A stretch of DNA of 64,000 bases. Origin: Mycobacterium sp. E2733 (GTDB lineage Bacteria; Actinomycetota; Actinomycetes; Mycobacteriales; Mycobacteriaceae). Shown piece after piece: positions 17,616 through 26,306 of the stretch. The stretch is taken from assembly GCF_001667585.1 (NCBI RefSeq), contig NZ_LZJZ01000107.1:33546-97545 (forward strand), in the 5' to 3' direction. Numbering within the stretch: position 1 is the first letter of the stretch; each line of letters starts with the position of its first letter. The translations under genes were made by a program, and so were the position numbers. The notes beneath the pieces are model-generated. The model saw only the letters and a program-made list of their open reading frames with translations, did no database searches and had not been told where the DNA came from.

Positions 17616-18510
17616 GCTCCTCGGAAAGCTCCCACCACCGGGCCGCGCGCCGCTCGTCGCGAGCGTAGGGCGCCACCGCCTCGCTGACCCGGCAGTCTTC
17701 GAGATACAGGCCGCCCCGGCCGGCCAGCTCCGGGCTGACCGCCGCCCACACCTGGGTGGCCGCGCCGCGGTCGGGCGTGGTGACGTCGAGCCGCTCGCCC
17801 GTCGGTTTGCGCAGCCGCGAGAAGTCCGCCCGGGACATGTGCCGGGCGAGCGCGGTGGCAACGGTGCCGGGATGGACGGCGTAGGCGCGGATTCCCGTGT
17901 CGCGCAAGCGGCGATCGGCTTCCACGGCGTGCAGGATGTTCGCCGTTTTCGACGCGCCGTAGGCGACGAACTTGTCGTAGTCCCGCCGCTCCCAGTTGGG
18001 ATCGTCGAGGTCGACGTCACCCAAGACGTGGCCCGCCGACGACAGGTTGACGATCCGGGCCTGACCATGAACCCGGGCGGCCGCGGCGAGTTGCGGGACG
18101 AGGAGCCGGGTGAGTTCGAAGTGCCCGAAATGGTTTGTGCCGATCTGCATCTCGAATCCATCGCGCGTCCTGCCGAACGGCGTGAACATCACGCCGGCGT
18201 TGTTCATCAGCACGTCGATGGCCGGGGCCAGTTCTCCGATTGCGGCCGTCGCCGCCGCGACGCCGGCCAGCGTCGTGAGGTCGAGCTCGACGGCCGAGGT
18301 TCGCGCGCCGGGCACTTCGGCCGCGATCCACTGGGCCGCCTGCGCCAGCGCCGCTGGGTTGCGGGCGGCCAGGACGACGTGGGCGCCGGCGGCGGCCAGC
18401 GCGCGGGCCGACTCGCGCCCCAACCCGGAGGACGCGCCGGTGATCACACAGACCTTGCCGGACAGGTCGATTCCGCCGACGACGCCCAGCGCGGTCGCAG
18501 GCTCGGTCAT
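17596..18510 (-). CDS. Short-chain dehydrogenase/reductase
   Basis: This 304-residue SDR has the NAD(P)-binding TGASSGLGRE motif near residue 30, the structural NNAG motif, and the catalytic Ser (VNLSSAG) followed by YxxxK in AYGASKTAN. It resembles the retinol-dehydrogenase/protochlorophyllide-reductase-like SDRs common in mycobacteria. The C-terminus ends in WWELSEELTAPAA. I chose ATG 18510, which overlaps the stop of the upstream gene by 4 nt, so both are on one minus-strand message. The substrate is unknown. Confidence 0.9.
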   Translation of the reverse strand: MTEPATALGVVGGIDLSGKVCVITGASSGLGRESARALAAAGAHVVLAARNPAALAQAAQWIAAEVPGARTSAVELDLTTLAGVAAATAAIGELAPAIDVLMNNAGVMFTPFGRTRDGFEMQIGTNHFGHFELTRLLVPQLAAAARVHGQARIVNLSSAGHVLGDVDLDDPNWERRDYDKFVAYGASKTANILHAVEADRRLRDTGIRAYAVHPGTVATALARHMSRADFSRLRKPTGERLDVTTPDRGAATQVWAAVSPELAGRGGLYLEDCRVSEAVAPYARDERRAARWWELSEELTAPAA

Positions 18511-19292
18511 GCCGGTATACGCTGCCACACCGCCGCGCGCTTCATCAGCCGCGGCGCCACCGCCCGGTGCAGCGGGCCGACGAAGGCCCACACCGTTCGG
18601 GCGGTGGCCTTGTGGCGGTACTGCACGCGGGTGGTGAGGCTGGCGCGCCGATCGTCCTCGCGTCGCAGCGTCAGCTCGCCGTGCATGAGCGGCCCGCGCG
18701 CCCTGAGCACGAGCTCGTCGTGATCCGAACGCACGATCGTCCAGCCGATGATGTGGTCCGGCGACGAAATCGGCCCGAGGTCAAACCTCAGGACGTGGCG
18801 GTGGATCCACAAGACGACGCCCCCGCCCGAGCCACGCCCCACCGCGTCGCGGAACGTTTCCTCGGCCGTGCGTGAGTCGCCTTGGGGGAGCGGCACTTCG
18901 AAGACGTCGGTGTAGTCGGCTTGCTCGGCGGCCCGGGCGATCCGGTTCAGTGTCCACCGGACGGCGACGCGGTGCCCGCCGGTGCCGATGACGAGCGCCC
19001 GGTAGACCTTGCCGTGCAGGCCCGGGAAGGCCGCCCAGGTCGCCGAGCGCACGCGGGTGCGGCCCGCCGCCGCGTCTGCCAGCTCGAACACCCACTGGTA
19101 CACCGCGAAGGGGTGCCGGCCCTTCAGCGCGAACCGGGCCGGCGGCCGCGCCTCGTCCAGAACGAAGCCGATCGGCACGGTGGAGGGGTAGCCCGGGTCC
19201 CGGCACATCACGCGCAACAGCGCCGACCAGGTGTCCGCGCGCCCCGCGTCCACGGTTATGGCATGCTCATCGATATAGGGTAATCGTTCCAT
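18507..19292 (-). CDS. Conserved protein, SRPBCC/DUF2867-like
   Basis: This 261-residue protein begins at ATG 19292. The C-terminal half (about 130-261) reads like a lipid-binding SRPBCC fold: SPDHIIGWTIVRSDHDELVLR, GPLMHGELTLRRED, then a long last helix containing ARTVWAFVGPLHRAVAPRLM. The N-terminal half (DEHAITVDAGRADTWSALLR, RFALKGRHPFAVYQWVFEL) has a similar strand-helix rhythm, so the protein may be two related halves. It is coupled to the SDR by ATGA and divergent from a TetR gene only 21 nt away. The fold assignment is tentative and the function unknown. Confidence 0.65.
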   Translation of the reverse strand: MERLPYIDEHAITVDAGRADTWSALLRVMCRDPGYPSTVPIGFVLDEARPPARFALKGRHPFAVYQWVFELADAAAGRTRVRSATWAAFPGLHGKVYRALVIGTGGHRVAVRWTLNRIARAAEQADYTDVFEVPLPQGDSRTAEETFRDAVGRGSGGGVVLWIHRHVLRFDLGPISSPDHIIGWTIVRSDHDELVLRARGPLMHGELTLRREDDRRASLTTRVQYRHKATARTVWAFVGPLHRAVAPRLMKRAAVWQRIPA

Positions 19293-19313
19293 ATAGAAGG
19301 ACCATACTAGATC

Positions 19314-19922
19314 GTGGCACCTCCGCGGAAGCATGAAACCGATGTGATCCTCGACGCCGCCCGGGCGCTTGTGCTCGACGGCGGACCGCGCGCGGCCAGC
19401 GTCGCCGCCATCGCCAAGACCAGTGGCGCGCCCGCGGGCACCCTCTATCACCGGTTCGGCAACCGCGACGGCATCCTGACGGCGGCGTGGCTGCGCGCGC
19501 TGGAGCGGTTCCAGGCCAGGGCGCTGGCCGCCGGCGGCGAAACCCCGGCGGCTGACGCCCTGGAAACGGCGATAGCGACGGCCGTGGCCGCCGTCAGCTT
19601 CGCGCGCGAGTTGCCCGACGACGCCCGGCTGTTGTTGACGATCCGGCCCGGCGACCTGCTCGACGAGGAGCCCGACGCGCAGTTCCAGCGGACGCTGGCC
19701 GCGATGAACGCCCCGCTGACCGAGCGGATCGCCGGGTTGGCCCGGCAGCTGTATGGGAACGCCAGGCCGCGGTCGGTCGACGCCGTCGCGCGGGCGGTCG
19801 CGGACCTGCCCTATGCGGTGGTCCGGCGCCACGCCCGCGACGACCCGATGCCCAACTGGCTGGAAGGCGACGTCGCTGCGTCGGCGCGGGCCGTGCTACG
19901 GAGCTTTGGCGAACGCCCGTAG
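19314..19922 (+). CDS. TetR-family transcriptional regulator
   Basis: This 202-residue regulator has an N-terminal helix-turn-helix (VILDAARALVLDGGPRAASV, then GAPAGTLYHRFGNRDGILTAAW) and a helical ligand-binding C-terminus. The GTG start at 19314 is only 21 nt from the divergent start at 19292, so it most likely controls the DUF2867-like/SDR pair and itself. In the gap and adjoining codons, CCATAT (19289-19294) and CCATAC (19302-19307) repeat with 13 nt periodicity and could be operator half-sites. The 3' end overlaps the convergent AAA ATPase gene by 27 nt. Confidence 0.9.
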   Translation: MAPPRKHETDVILDAARALVLDGGPRAASVAAIAKTSGAPAGTLYHRFGNRDGILTAAWLRALERFQARALAAGGETPAADALETAIATAVAAVSFARELPDDARLLLTIRPGDLLDEEPDAQFQRTLAAMNAPLTERIAGLARQLYGNARPRSVDAVARAVADLPYAVVRRHARDDPMPNWLEGDVAASARAVLRSFGERP

Positions 19923-22082
19923 CGCCTCCACCTGCGCGGGATCCAGTGAGGGCCGCACGATTCGGCACGCGGCCGCGATGTCGGCGGCCGTCACGTCCGT
20001 GGCGTCGATGGATCGCCGCATCGCGGTCAGCGCCGCCTCCCGCAGCAGCGCCACGCAGTCGGCGGCGCTGTAGCCGTCGAGCCCGGCGGCCACCTCGTCG
20101 AGGTCGACGTCGTCGCTCAGCGGGACGGATTTGCCCGCGGTGTGCAGGATTTCGCGGCGGGCGGCGGCGTCGGGCGGTTCGACGAACACCCGCCGCTCCA
20201 GCCGGCCCGGGCGCAGCAACGCCGGGTCGATCAGGTCGGGCCGGTTGGTGGCGCCCAGCACGACGACGTCGCGCAGGGGATTGACGCCGTCGAGCTCGGT
20301 AAGCAGCGCGGCCACCACCCGATCGGTAACGCCCGAGTCGAAGCTCTGCCCGCGCCGGGGCGCCAGCGCGTCGATCTCGTCGAGGAACACCAGGGACGGG
20401 GCCGAGTCGCGGGCGCGCCGAAACAGTTCGCGCACCGCCTTTTCCGAGCTGCCCACCCACTTGTCCATCAACTCGGACCCCTTCACGGCGTGCACCGACA
20501 GCTGCCCGGTGCTGGCCAGCGCGCGCACGACGAAGGTCTTGCCGCAGCCGGGCGGCCCGTACAGCAGCACCCCGCGGGGCGGTTCGACACCCAGCCGGGC
20601 GAAGGTGTCGGGGTGCTGCAGCGGCCACAACACGGCCTCGGTCAGCGCTTGACGGGCCTCGGCCATGTCGCCGACGTCGTCGAGGGTGATGTTGCCGACG
20701 GTCACTTCCTCGCTGGCCGAACGGGATAGCGGCCTGATGACGGTCAGCGCGCCGACGAGGTCGTCCTGGTTCAGCTCGGGTGGCCGGCCGTCGATGCTGG
20801 CGCGCGAGGCCGCGCGCAGCGCCGCCTCGCGTAGCAGCGCGGCCAGGTCGGCGACCACGAAACCCGGTGTGCGCGCGGCGATCTCGTTGAGATCCAGGTC
20901 GACGGCGGGCACCGCTTTCAGCAGCGATTCCAGCAGCGCCTTGCGGGTGCCGGCGTCGGGCAGCGGCAGGCTCAGCTCCCGGTCGCACAGGTCCGGCGCG
21001 CGCAGCCGGGCATCGAGCTGGTCGGGCCGCGCGGACGTGGCGATCAGCGCGACGCCCTCGGTCGCCACGGCGGTGCGCAGCTCGCCCAGAATCAGGGCGG
21101 CCACCGGCTCGGGGGTGGCCGGCAGCAGGGCGTCGACATCGGTGATCAGCAGGACGCCACCGCCGTCGCGGACGGCCTGCACGGCCGCGCTCACGGTCTT
21201 GAGCCGGTCTTCCGGCGTCAGCGCGCCCACCTCCGGGCCGTCCACTTTCACCAGCCTGCGGCCGTCGCACACCGCGCGCACCAGCGTCACCTTGCCGACG
21301 CCGGCGGGACCCGACACCAGCACGCCGAGGTTGGCGCCGGCGCCCAGCGTCTTGAGCAGGTGCGGTTCGTCGAGTGCGAGCTTGAGCCATTCGGCGAGCT
21401 TGGCGGCCTGCGGCTGCGATCCCTTGAGCTCCTCGACTACCGTCTCCGGGCTGGCGACGTCGACGAAGTCCTGCGACGTGGCCCCGGATGGCACGCCTGA
21501 CCCAACGGCGGAGCCCCAGGTGACCAGCGAGTTGGGCTGCACGCTGACCGGTCCCACGGGGTCGACGCCGGTGACCGTCAACAGCTCCGAGGTCCAGCTG
21601 ATGCCCACCGACGCGGCCAGCGCGCGGGTGGCGGCGGACGTCGAGGTGCCCGGGCCCAGGTCGCGGGGCAGCAGCGACACGGCGTCGCCGACGGTCAGCA
21701 CCTTGCCGAGCAGGGCCTGCCGCAACGTGACCGGCGAAATCGACTGGCTGGCCAGCGACGAGCCGGACAGCGTCACCGAGCGGGCGCCGTAGACCGTGAC
21801 CGCGCCGACGATCACCGGGGTGCCCTCGCGCAGCCCGGCGTTGGACAACGTCACGTCGTCCAGCAGCACCGTCCCGACCGGGGTGTCCGGCCCGGCGAGG
21901 GCCGCCACGGCCGCCGTGGTCCGCGAGCCCGTCAGCGCCACCGCGTCCCACTCGCGAATGCCGAGCGCGGCAACGGCGCTCGGATGCAACCGGATGACGC
22001 CGCGGCGCGAGTCGACGGCGGAGGTGTTCAACCGCGCGGTGAGCGTGAGCTGACGGGCCGCTTCCTCGCCCGGCCGGCTCAT
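19896..22082 (-). CDS. AAA-family ATPase, Cdc48-like with two ATPase domains (Rv0435c-like)
   Basis: This 728-residue protein has the N-D1-D2 layout of Cdc48/p97. The N-terminal ~200 residues form a double-psi beta-barrel-type region. D1 is degenerate: Walker A reads GPAGVGKVT with Val after Lys264, and Walker B reads LLITDVDALL with Val316 instead of Glu. D2 is intact: GPPGCGKT with Lys515, FLDEIDAL, and ATNRPDLIDPALLRPGR. D2 should therefore power unfolding or remodelling while D1 is structural. Its ATG overlaps the pssA stop, as in M. tuberculosis, suggesting a role linked to phospholipid synthesis or membrane-protein quality control. Confidence 0.9.
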   Translation of the reverse strand: MSRPGEEAARQLTLTARLNTSAVDSRRGVIRLHPSAVAALGIREWDAVALTGSRTTAAVAALAGPDTPVGTVLLDDVTLSNAGLREGTPVIVGAVTVYGARSVTLSGSSLASQSISPVTLRQALLGKVLTVGDAVSLLPRDLGPGTSTSAATRALAASVGISWTSELLTVTGVDPVGPVSVQPNSLVTWGSAVGSGVPSGATSQDFVDVASPETVVEELKGSQPQAAKLAEWLKLALDEPHLLKTLGAGANLGVLVSGPAGVGKVTLVRAVCDGRRLVKVDGPEVGALTPEDRLKTVSAAVQAVRDGGGVLLITDVDALLPATPEPVAALILGELRTAVATEGVALIATSARPDQLDARLRAPDLCDRELSLPLPDAGTRKALLESLLKAVPAVDLDLNEIAARTPGFVVADLAALLREAALRAASRASIDGRPPELNQDDLVGALTVIRPLSRSASEEVTVGNITLDDVGDMAEARQALTEAVLWPLQHPDTFARLGVEPPRGVLLYGPPGCGKTFVVRALASTGQLSVHAVKGSELMDKWVGSSEKAVRELFRRARDSAPSLVFLDEIDALAPRRGQSFDSGVTDRVVAALLTELDGVNPLRDVVVLGATNRPDLIDPALLRPGRLERRVFVEPPDAAARREILHTAGKSVPLSDDVDLDEVAAGLDGYSAADCVALLREAALTAMRRSIDATDVTAADIAAACRIVRPSLDPAQVEALRAFAKAP

Positions 22083-22942
22083 GGCAGGCGCCCACCCGGT
22101 TTGCGCAGCCCCAGACGCGCCATCGACCGGCGGTTCGGTTGCGCCCGGCGGATCGCGCGCCGCGCGGCGCGGCGCTGCTTGGGCTCGTCGGCCCAGGCCT
22201 CGGGGTGCGCGGCCAGCCAGCGCTGGTTGCGGACCGCGAACGGGACGTGGCACAGGTAGGCGATGATGATGACCCAGATCAGGACGTAGGGCGCCAGCAC
22301 CGCCGCGGCCGCGCAGATCGCCAGCAGCGCCAGCAGCGGCGCGGCCCAGCTGGGCGGCACCGCCGCGGCGTGCATCTTGCGCATCGGGATCTTGCTGATC
22401 ATCAACATCGACGTCCCGGTGATCCAGATGCACAGGAACGTCGTCGAGGTCCACCAGCCCTCGCCGAACTGCAGCTTGAGCCCGATCAGCCCGATCATCG
22501 ACACCGCGCCCGCCGGCGCCGGCATGCCGACGAAGAACTCGTGCGTGTAGGCGGGCTGACTGCCGTCCGCCTGCAGCGCGTTGTACCGGGCCAGCCGCAA
22601 CACGACGCACACCGCGTAGAGCAGGATCACCACCCAACCGGCCGGCGACTTGCCCAGCAGCGTCACGTAGAGCACGATCGCAGGCGTCACGCCGAAGTTC
22701 ACCGCGTCGGCCAGCGAGTCGATTTCCTCGCCCATGCGTGACTGGGCGTCCAGGATGCGGGCCACCCGGCCGTCCAGCCCGTCCAGAATGGCCGCGGCGG
22801 CGATCAACGCCATCGCGGCCTTGGGCTGGTGCTCGAGCGCGAACCGGATCGAGGTCAGCCCCGCGCAGATCGACAACACGGTCATCGCGCTCGGCAGGAT
22901 CTGCAGGTTGACCGACGGCCTGCCGCGCGGCTTGCTGATCAT
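22079..22942 (-). CDS. pssA: CDP-diacylglycerol-serine O-phosphatidyltransferase
   Basis: This 287-residue integral membrane enzyme makes phosphatidylserine from CDP-diacylglycerol and L-serine. The CDP-alcohol phosphotransferase motif is complete: DGLDGRVARILDAQSRMG then EIDSLAD, giving the four catalytic/metal aspartates. Around six hydrophobic segments follow. The basic C-terminal tail (RRAARRAIRRAQPNRRS) probably lies on the cytoplasmic face. It overlaps both neighbours by 4 nt, psd upstream and the AAA ATPase downstream, forming a three-gene operon. Confidence 0.95.
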   Translation of the reverse strand: MISKPRGRPSVNLQILPSAMTVLSICAGLTSIRFALEHQPKAAMALIAAAAILDGLDGRVARILDAQSRMGEEIDSLADAVNFGVTPAIVLYVTLLGKSPAGWVVILLYAVCVVLRLARYNALQADGSQPAYTHEFFVGMPAPAGAVSMIGLIGLKLQFGEGWWTSTTFLCIWITGTSMLMISKIPMRKMHAAAVPPSWAAPLLALLAICAAAAVLAPYVLIWVIIIAYLCHVPFAVRNQRWLAAHPEAWADEPKQRRAARRAIRRAQPNRRSMARLGLRKPGGRLP

Positions 22943-23661
22943 GACAGCTCGGCCAGCACGGTTTCGCCGGCGATGGCGCGCTGGCCCACTTGGACCAGCG
23001 GCTCGGCGCCCGGCGGAAGGTAGGTGTCGAGCCGGGAGCCGAACCGGATCAGCCCGTAGGTGTCGCCGATCGTCAGCTTGTCCCCGACGCGCGCATCACA
23101 GATGATGCGCCGCGCCAACAGTCCGGCGACCTGCACCGCCACCACCTCCGCGCCGGTGGCCGTCCGGATCCGCAGGCTGGTGCGCTCGTTCTCGGTGCTG
23201 GCCGCGGCCAGGTCCGCCGACCCGAAACGGCCGGGCCGGTGCTGCACGGCGATCACCTCGCCGCTCACCGGGGCGCGCTGCACGTGGGCGTCCAGCAGCG
23301 ACAGGAAGATGCTGACCCGCGGTAACGGCCCGTCGCCCATGCCGAGTTCGGCGGGCGGGGCGGCGGAGTCGATCACGCACACCTCGCCGTCGGCGGGCGC
23401 GACGATCGCGCCCGGCCGGGTCGGCGGCACCCGCGGTGGGTGGCGGAAGAACCCCGCGCAGGCGCCCGCCGCCAGCAGGCCGGCCCGGCGGATCCACCGG
23501 TGCTTGCGGCCGACCAGAGCCACCGCCAGCCCGCCGGCGATGAACGGGCGGCCGGCCGGGTGCACCGGCGGAATGGCCGAGCGCACCAACTCCAACGCGT
23601 GCTGCGGGCTGAACGTCGGATCCTCGGCGGTGGGGCCGATAGGGCGGGGGCGTCGTGCCAC
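22939..23661 (-). CDS. psd: Phosphatidylserine decarboxylase proenzyme
   Basis: This 240-residue enzyme converts phosphatidylserine to phosphatidylethanolamine, the step after PssA. It is the short, PSD-A-like form. The self-cleavage site is the Gly-Ser in IRFGSRLD, where Ser becomes the pyruvoyl group of the small alpha subunit. The conserved FLSLLDAHVQRAPVSG and APADGEV segments are also present. The start codon is GTG at 23661. It is the first gene of the psd-pssA-AAA operon and is divergent from the MFS gene, with a 65 nt gap. Confidence 0.94.
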   Translation of the reverse strand: MARRPRPIGPTAEDPTFSPQHALELVRSAIPPVHPAGRPFIAGGLAVALVGRKHRWIRRAGLLAAGACAGFFRHPPRVPPTRPGAIVAPADGEVCVIDSAAPPAELGMGDGPLPRVSIFLSLLDAHVQRAPVSGEVIAVQHRPGRFGSADLAAASTENERTSLRIRTATGAEVVAVQVAGLLARRIICDARVGDKLTIGDTYGLIRFGSRLDTYLPPGAEPLVQVGQRAIAGETVLAELS

Positions 23662-23726
23662 GCGGCCATCTTACGAAAGGCGCGGGCGGTTGGTTCCCGC
23701 CCGCAGGGGGAACGCACAGCTTCGAC

Positions 23727-24926
23727 ATGCATCCGAATGACGATGGGGCGCCGCGGCTGCGCCGGGCGAAGATCGCCGTCACCGCCGTGTTCGTCGCCCA
23801 CGCCGTGGGGTTCTCCTCGTGGGCCGCCCACATCCCGGCCGTCAAGGCCGGGCTCGGCCTGTCCGACGCGGCGCTGGGGACGGCGCTGTTCGGGGCGCCG
23901 CTGGGTTCGGTCGTGGCCACGCTGGGCAGCCACTGGTTGCTGCCGCGCTGGGGCAGCCACCGGCTGATTCCGGTGACGGCAACGGGCTACGCCATCGCGG
24001 GGACGACGGTGGGGCTGGCCCGGTCCGGCGCGTGGCTGTTTGCGGCCCTGGCGTTGTGGGGGATGTTCCAGGGCGCGCTGGACGTCGCGATGAACACCCA
24101 AGCCGGCACGGTCGAGCGCCTGGCGCGGGCGCCGATCATGGCCCGCTTCCACGGCATGTGGAGCCTCGGCGCGTTGCTGGGCGCGCTTATCGGCGCGGCG
24201 TGCGTGAGCGCGCGCGTCGGGCTGACGCCGCAGCTGGCGGCGGTGGGGCTCGTCGTCCTGGCCGTCGTCGCGGCGCTGACACGTGGGCTGATTCGGGACC
24301 CGGCGGCCGCGGAGCCGCCGCACGAGCGGTCCAAGCGGGCCTGGCTGACGCCGACGGTGGCGATCCTTGCGGCGGTGGCCTTCGTGTCGTTCCTGTGCGA
24401 GGGCGCCGCCACCGACTGGTCGGCCAATTACCTGCGCAACGTCGTCGGCGCCGGTCCGGGGATCGCCGCGTTGAGCTATGCGGCCTACACGCTGACGATG
24501 GTCGTCACCCGGCTGGGCGCGATACGCCTGCACGCGCGGGTCTCGGCCCGCCGGTTGCTACCGGCGCTCGCGGTGTTCGCCGCGGCGGGCATGGGCGTGA
24601 CGCTGGCGACCGCCAATCCCGTTGCCAGCGTTGCCGGTTTCGCCTGCTTGGGGGTCGGCGTGGCGCTGCTGGTGCCCACCGCGTTCAGCGCCGCCTACGG
24701 CGCGGGCGGCGCGGGCTCGGCGATCGCCCTCGTCGCCGCGACGGGCTGGCTGGGCTACCTGTTGGGGCCGCCCCTGATCGGCCACCTGTCCGACCGGGGC
24801 GGACTGTCCGCGGCGCTGGTGACGATCCCGGTTCTGATGACGGTGATCGCCGTCGCGATTCGCTGCGCCACGGCCTTCGACCGGGCCGACGAATTCCATC
24901 GGCAGGTGCCCACCCCCGCGGCTTAA
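23727..24926 (+). CDS. MFS transporter
   Basis: This protein of about 399 residues has twelve predicted hydrophobic segments. It resembles the YbjJ branch of the major facilitator superfamily (FHGMWSLGALLGALIGAA in the fourth/fifth helices, QGALDVAMNTQAG before it). I chose ATG 23727; GGGGG at 23706-23710 is a distant ribosome-binding site, so a nearby start remains possible. The gene sits alone between psd and moeA2, which are adjacent in M. tuberculosis, so it is an insertion here or a loss there. The substrate is unknown. Confidence 0.85.
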   Translation: MHPNDDGAPRLRRAKIAVTAVFVAHAVGFSSWAAHIPAVKAGLGLSDAALGTALFGAPLGSVVATLGSHWLLPRWGSHRLIPVTATGYAIAGTTVGLARSGAWLFAALALWGMFQGALDVAMNTQAGTVERLARAPIMARFHGMWSLGALLGALIGAACVSARVGLTPQLAAVGLVVLAVVAALTRGLIRDPAAAEPPHERSKRAWLTPTVAILAAVAFVSFLCEGAATDWSANYLRNVVGAGPGIAALSYAAYTLTMVVTRLGAIRLHARVSARRLLPALAVFAAAGMGVTLATANPVASVAGFACLGVGVALLVPTAFSAAYGAGGAGSAIALVAATGWLGYLLGPPLIGHLSDRGGLSAALVTIPVLMTVIAVAIRCATAFDRADEFHRQVPTPAA

Positions 24927-24979
24927 CCCAGATTGCCCGCCTCCTCAGCACCCCCTTGCGCGGGCTGCATCGTCGTCGG

Positions 24980-26185
24980 CTAGGCCAAGTCCCAGACCTG
25001 CAGCTCGGTCCCCTCGGACACCTCCACGACGTCCTCGGGGATGTCCAGCAGCGCGTTCGCCGACGCCAGCCACCGCAGATGGTGCGAGGCGGGCGGGCCG
25101 TAACTGGTGACGGTGCCGGCGTCGCGGTCCAGCACCGCGCGGCGGAACTGCCGCTTGCCCCGCGGCGAGGTCAACGACTCCGTCAGCACGGCGGCCCGGT
25201 GCGGGCGCTGCGGGTCGGGCAGGCCCATGGCGTTGCGCAGCGCGGGCCGGATGAACACCTCGAAGGACACCAGGGCGCTGACCGGGTTGCCGGGCAGGGT
25301 GACGATCGTCGCTCCGGCCACCCGGCCGATGCCCTGCGGCATGCCCGGCTGCATCGCCACCTTGACGAACTCGACGCCCTGGTCGCCTGCGCGGCCGAAG
25401 GCGTCCTTGACCACCTCGTAGGCGCCGGCGCTGACCCCGCCGCTGGTGATGATCAGGTCGGCGTCCGCGGCGTACCGGTCGAGGAGCGAACTGAACTGCG
25501 CGACATCGTCTTCCGCGGTCACCACGGCGACCACCTCGGCGCCCGCGTCGCGAACGGCGCCGGCCAGCATGATCGAGTTGGACTCGTAGATCTGCCCCGG
25601 CCGCAGCGGGCTGCCCGGCGCCACCAGCTCCGACCCGGTCGATATCACCAGCACCCGTTGGCGCGGGAGCACCGGCAGCTCGGCCATTCCCAGCGCCGCC
25701 GCCAGGCCGAGCACGGCCGGCGTCACCACCTGGCCGCGCCGCAGGACGGTGGTGCCGGGGGCGACGTCCTCACCCGCGCGCCGGATGTGCCTGCCGGGCT
25801 CGCGCGGCGCGCGGATCGACACGACATCCGCGCCGCCGTCGGTGTCTTCGACCGGCACGACGGCCGTCGCCCCGGCCGGCAGCGGCGCGCCGGTCATGAT
25901 GCGGTGCGCGGTGTTCGGTTGCAGCGTCAGCTCGTCGGTGCGCCCGGCGGGAATGTCCTCGGCGACTTCGAGCACCACCGGGTTCTCGGGCGCCGCCCCG
26001 GAGATGTCCTCCGCGCGCACCGCGTATCCGTCCATCGCGGAGTTGTCGAAGACCGGCAGCGCCAGCCGCGCGACCACGTCGTCGGCCAGGACCAGCCCTT
26101 GCGCCTCGGCCAGCGTGGCGGTGACCGCCGGGCGGGGACGGATCAATTCGGCTACGACGCGCTGATGTTCTTCGACCGACCGCAC
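24980..26185 (-). CDS. moeA2: Molybdopterin molybdenumtransferase
   Basis: This 401-residue MoeA-family enzyme inserts molybdate into adenylylated molybdopterin. Landmarks are the N-terminal PVFDNSAMDGYAVRA block, the nucleotide-binding STGSELV and TSGGVSAG motifs, and LPGNPVSALVSF in the catalytic domain. The domain IV beta-barrel follows at the C-terminus. The start is GTG 26185. In M. tuberculosis an SDR gene (Rv0439c) lies immediately upstream; here only the last codons of such a gene remain (26204 onward). Confidence 0.94.
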   Translation of the reverse strand: MRSVEEHQRVVAELIRPRPAVTATLAEAQGLVLADDVVARLALPVFDNSAMDGYAVRAEDISGAAPENPVVLEVAEDIPAGRTDELTLQPNTAHRIMTGAPLPAGATAVVPVEDTDGGADVVSIRAPREPGRHIRRAGEDVAPGTTVLRRGQVVTPAVLGLAAALGMAELPVLPRQRVLVISTGSELVAPGSPLRPGQIYESNSIMLAGAVRDAGAEVVAVVTAEDDVAQFSSLLDRYAADADLIITSGGVSAGAYEVVKDAFGRAGDQGVEFVKVAMQPGMPQGIGRVAGATIVTLPGNPVSALVSFEVFIRPALRNAMGLPDPQRPHRAAVLTESLTSPRGKRQFRRAVLDRDAGTVTSYGPPASHHLRWLASANALLDIPEDVVEVSEGTELQVWDLA

Positions 26186-26203
26186 CCGGCCATTATCGGC
26201 CCG

Positions 26204-26266
26204 TCAGATTCCGAAGCTGACCCCGGTGAGTTGTTCGGACACGGACCAGAGCCGACGCCAAAGATA
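26204..26266 (-). pseudogene. C-terminal remnant of an SDR gene
   Basis: On the minus strand the codons before TGA (26204-26206) read WRRLWSVSEQLTGVSFGI. This closely matches the C-terminal tail of mycobacterial SDRs; the intact SDR at 17596-18510 ends in WWELSEELT. No SDR core (Rossmann or YxxxK motif) precedes it: the frame runs into the upstream region of the VOC gene. The position, directly upstream of moeA2, is where Rv0439c should end. I read it as the stump of that gene after the rest was replaced. Confidence 0.6.
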
Positions 26267-26306
26267 CTTATCCGGTTCCCGGGGCCGTCGACGTAAAGTC
26301 GAGAAC

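Noticed and set aside
23819..26296. An 825-codon plus-strand frame running through the MFS gene and antisense to moeA2
   Set aside because: Both overlapped genes have clear family motifs, while the long frame has only Arg/Gly-rich sequence.
26226..26306. Extended N-terminus for the VOC protein
   Set aside because: The extra codons overlap the SDR remnant and show no VOC similarity; GTG 26307 gives the normal domain length.
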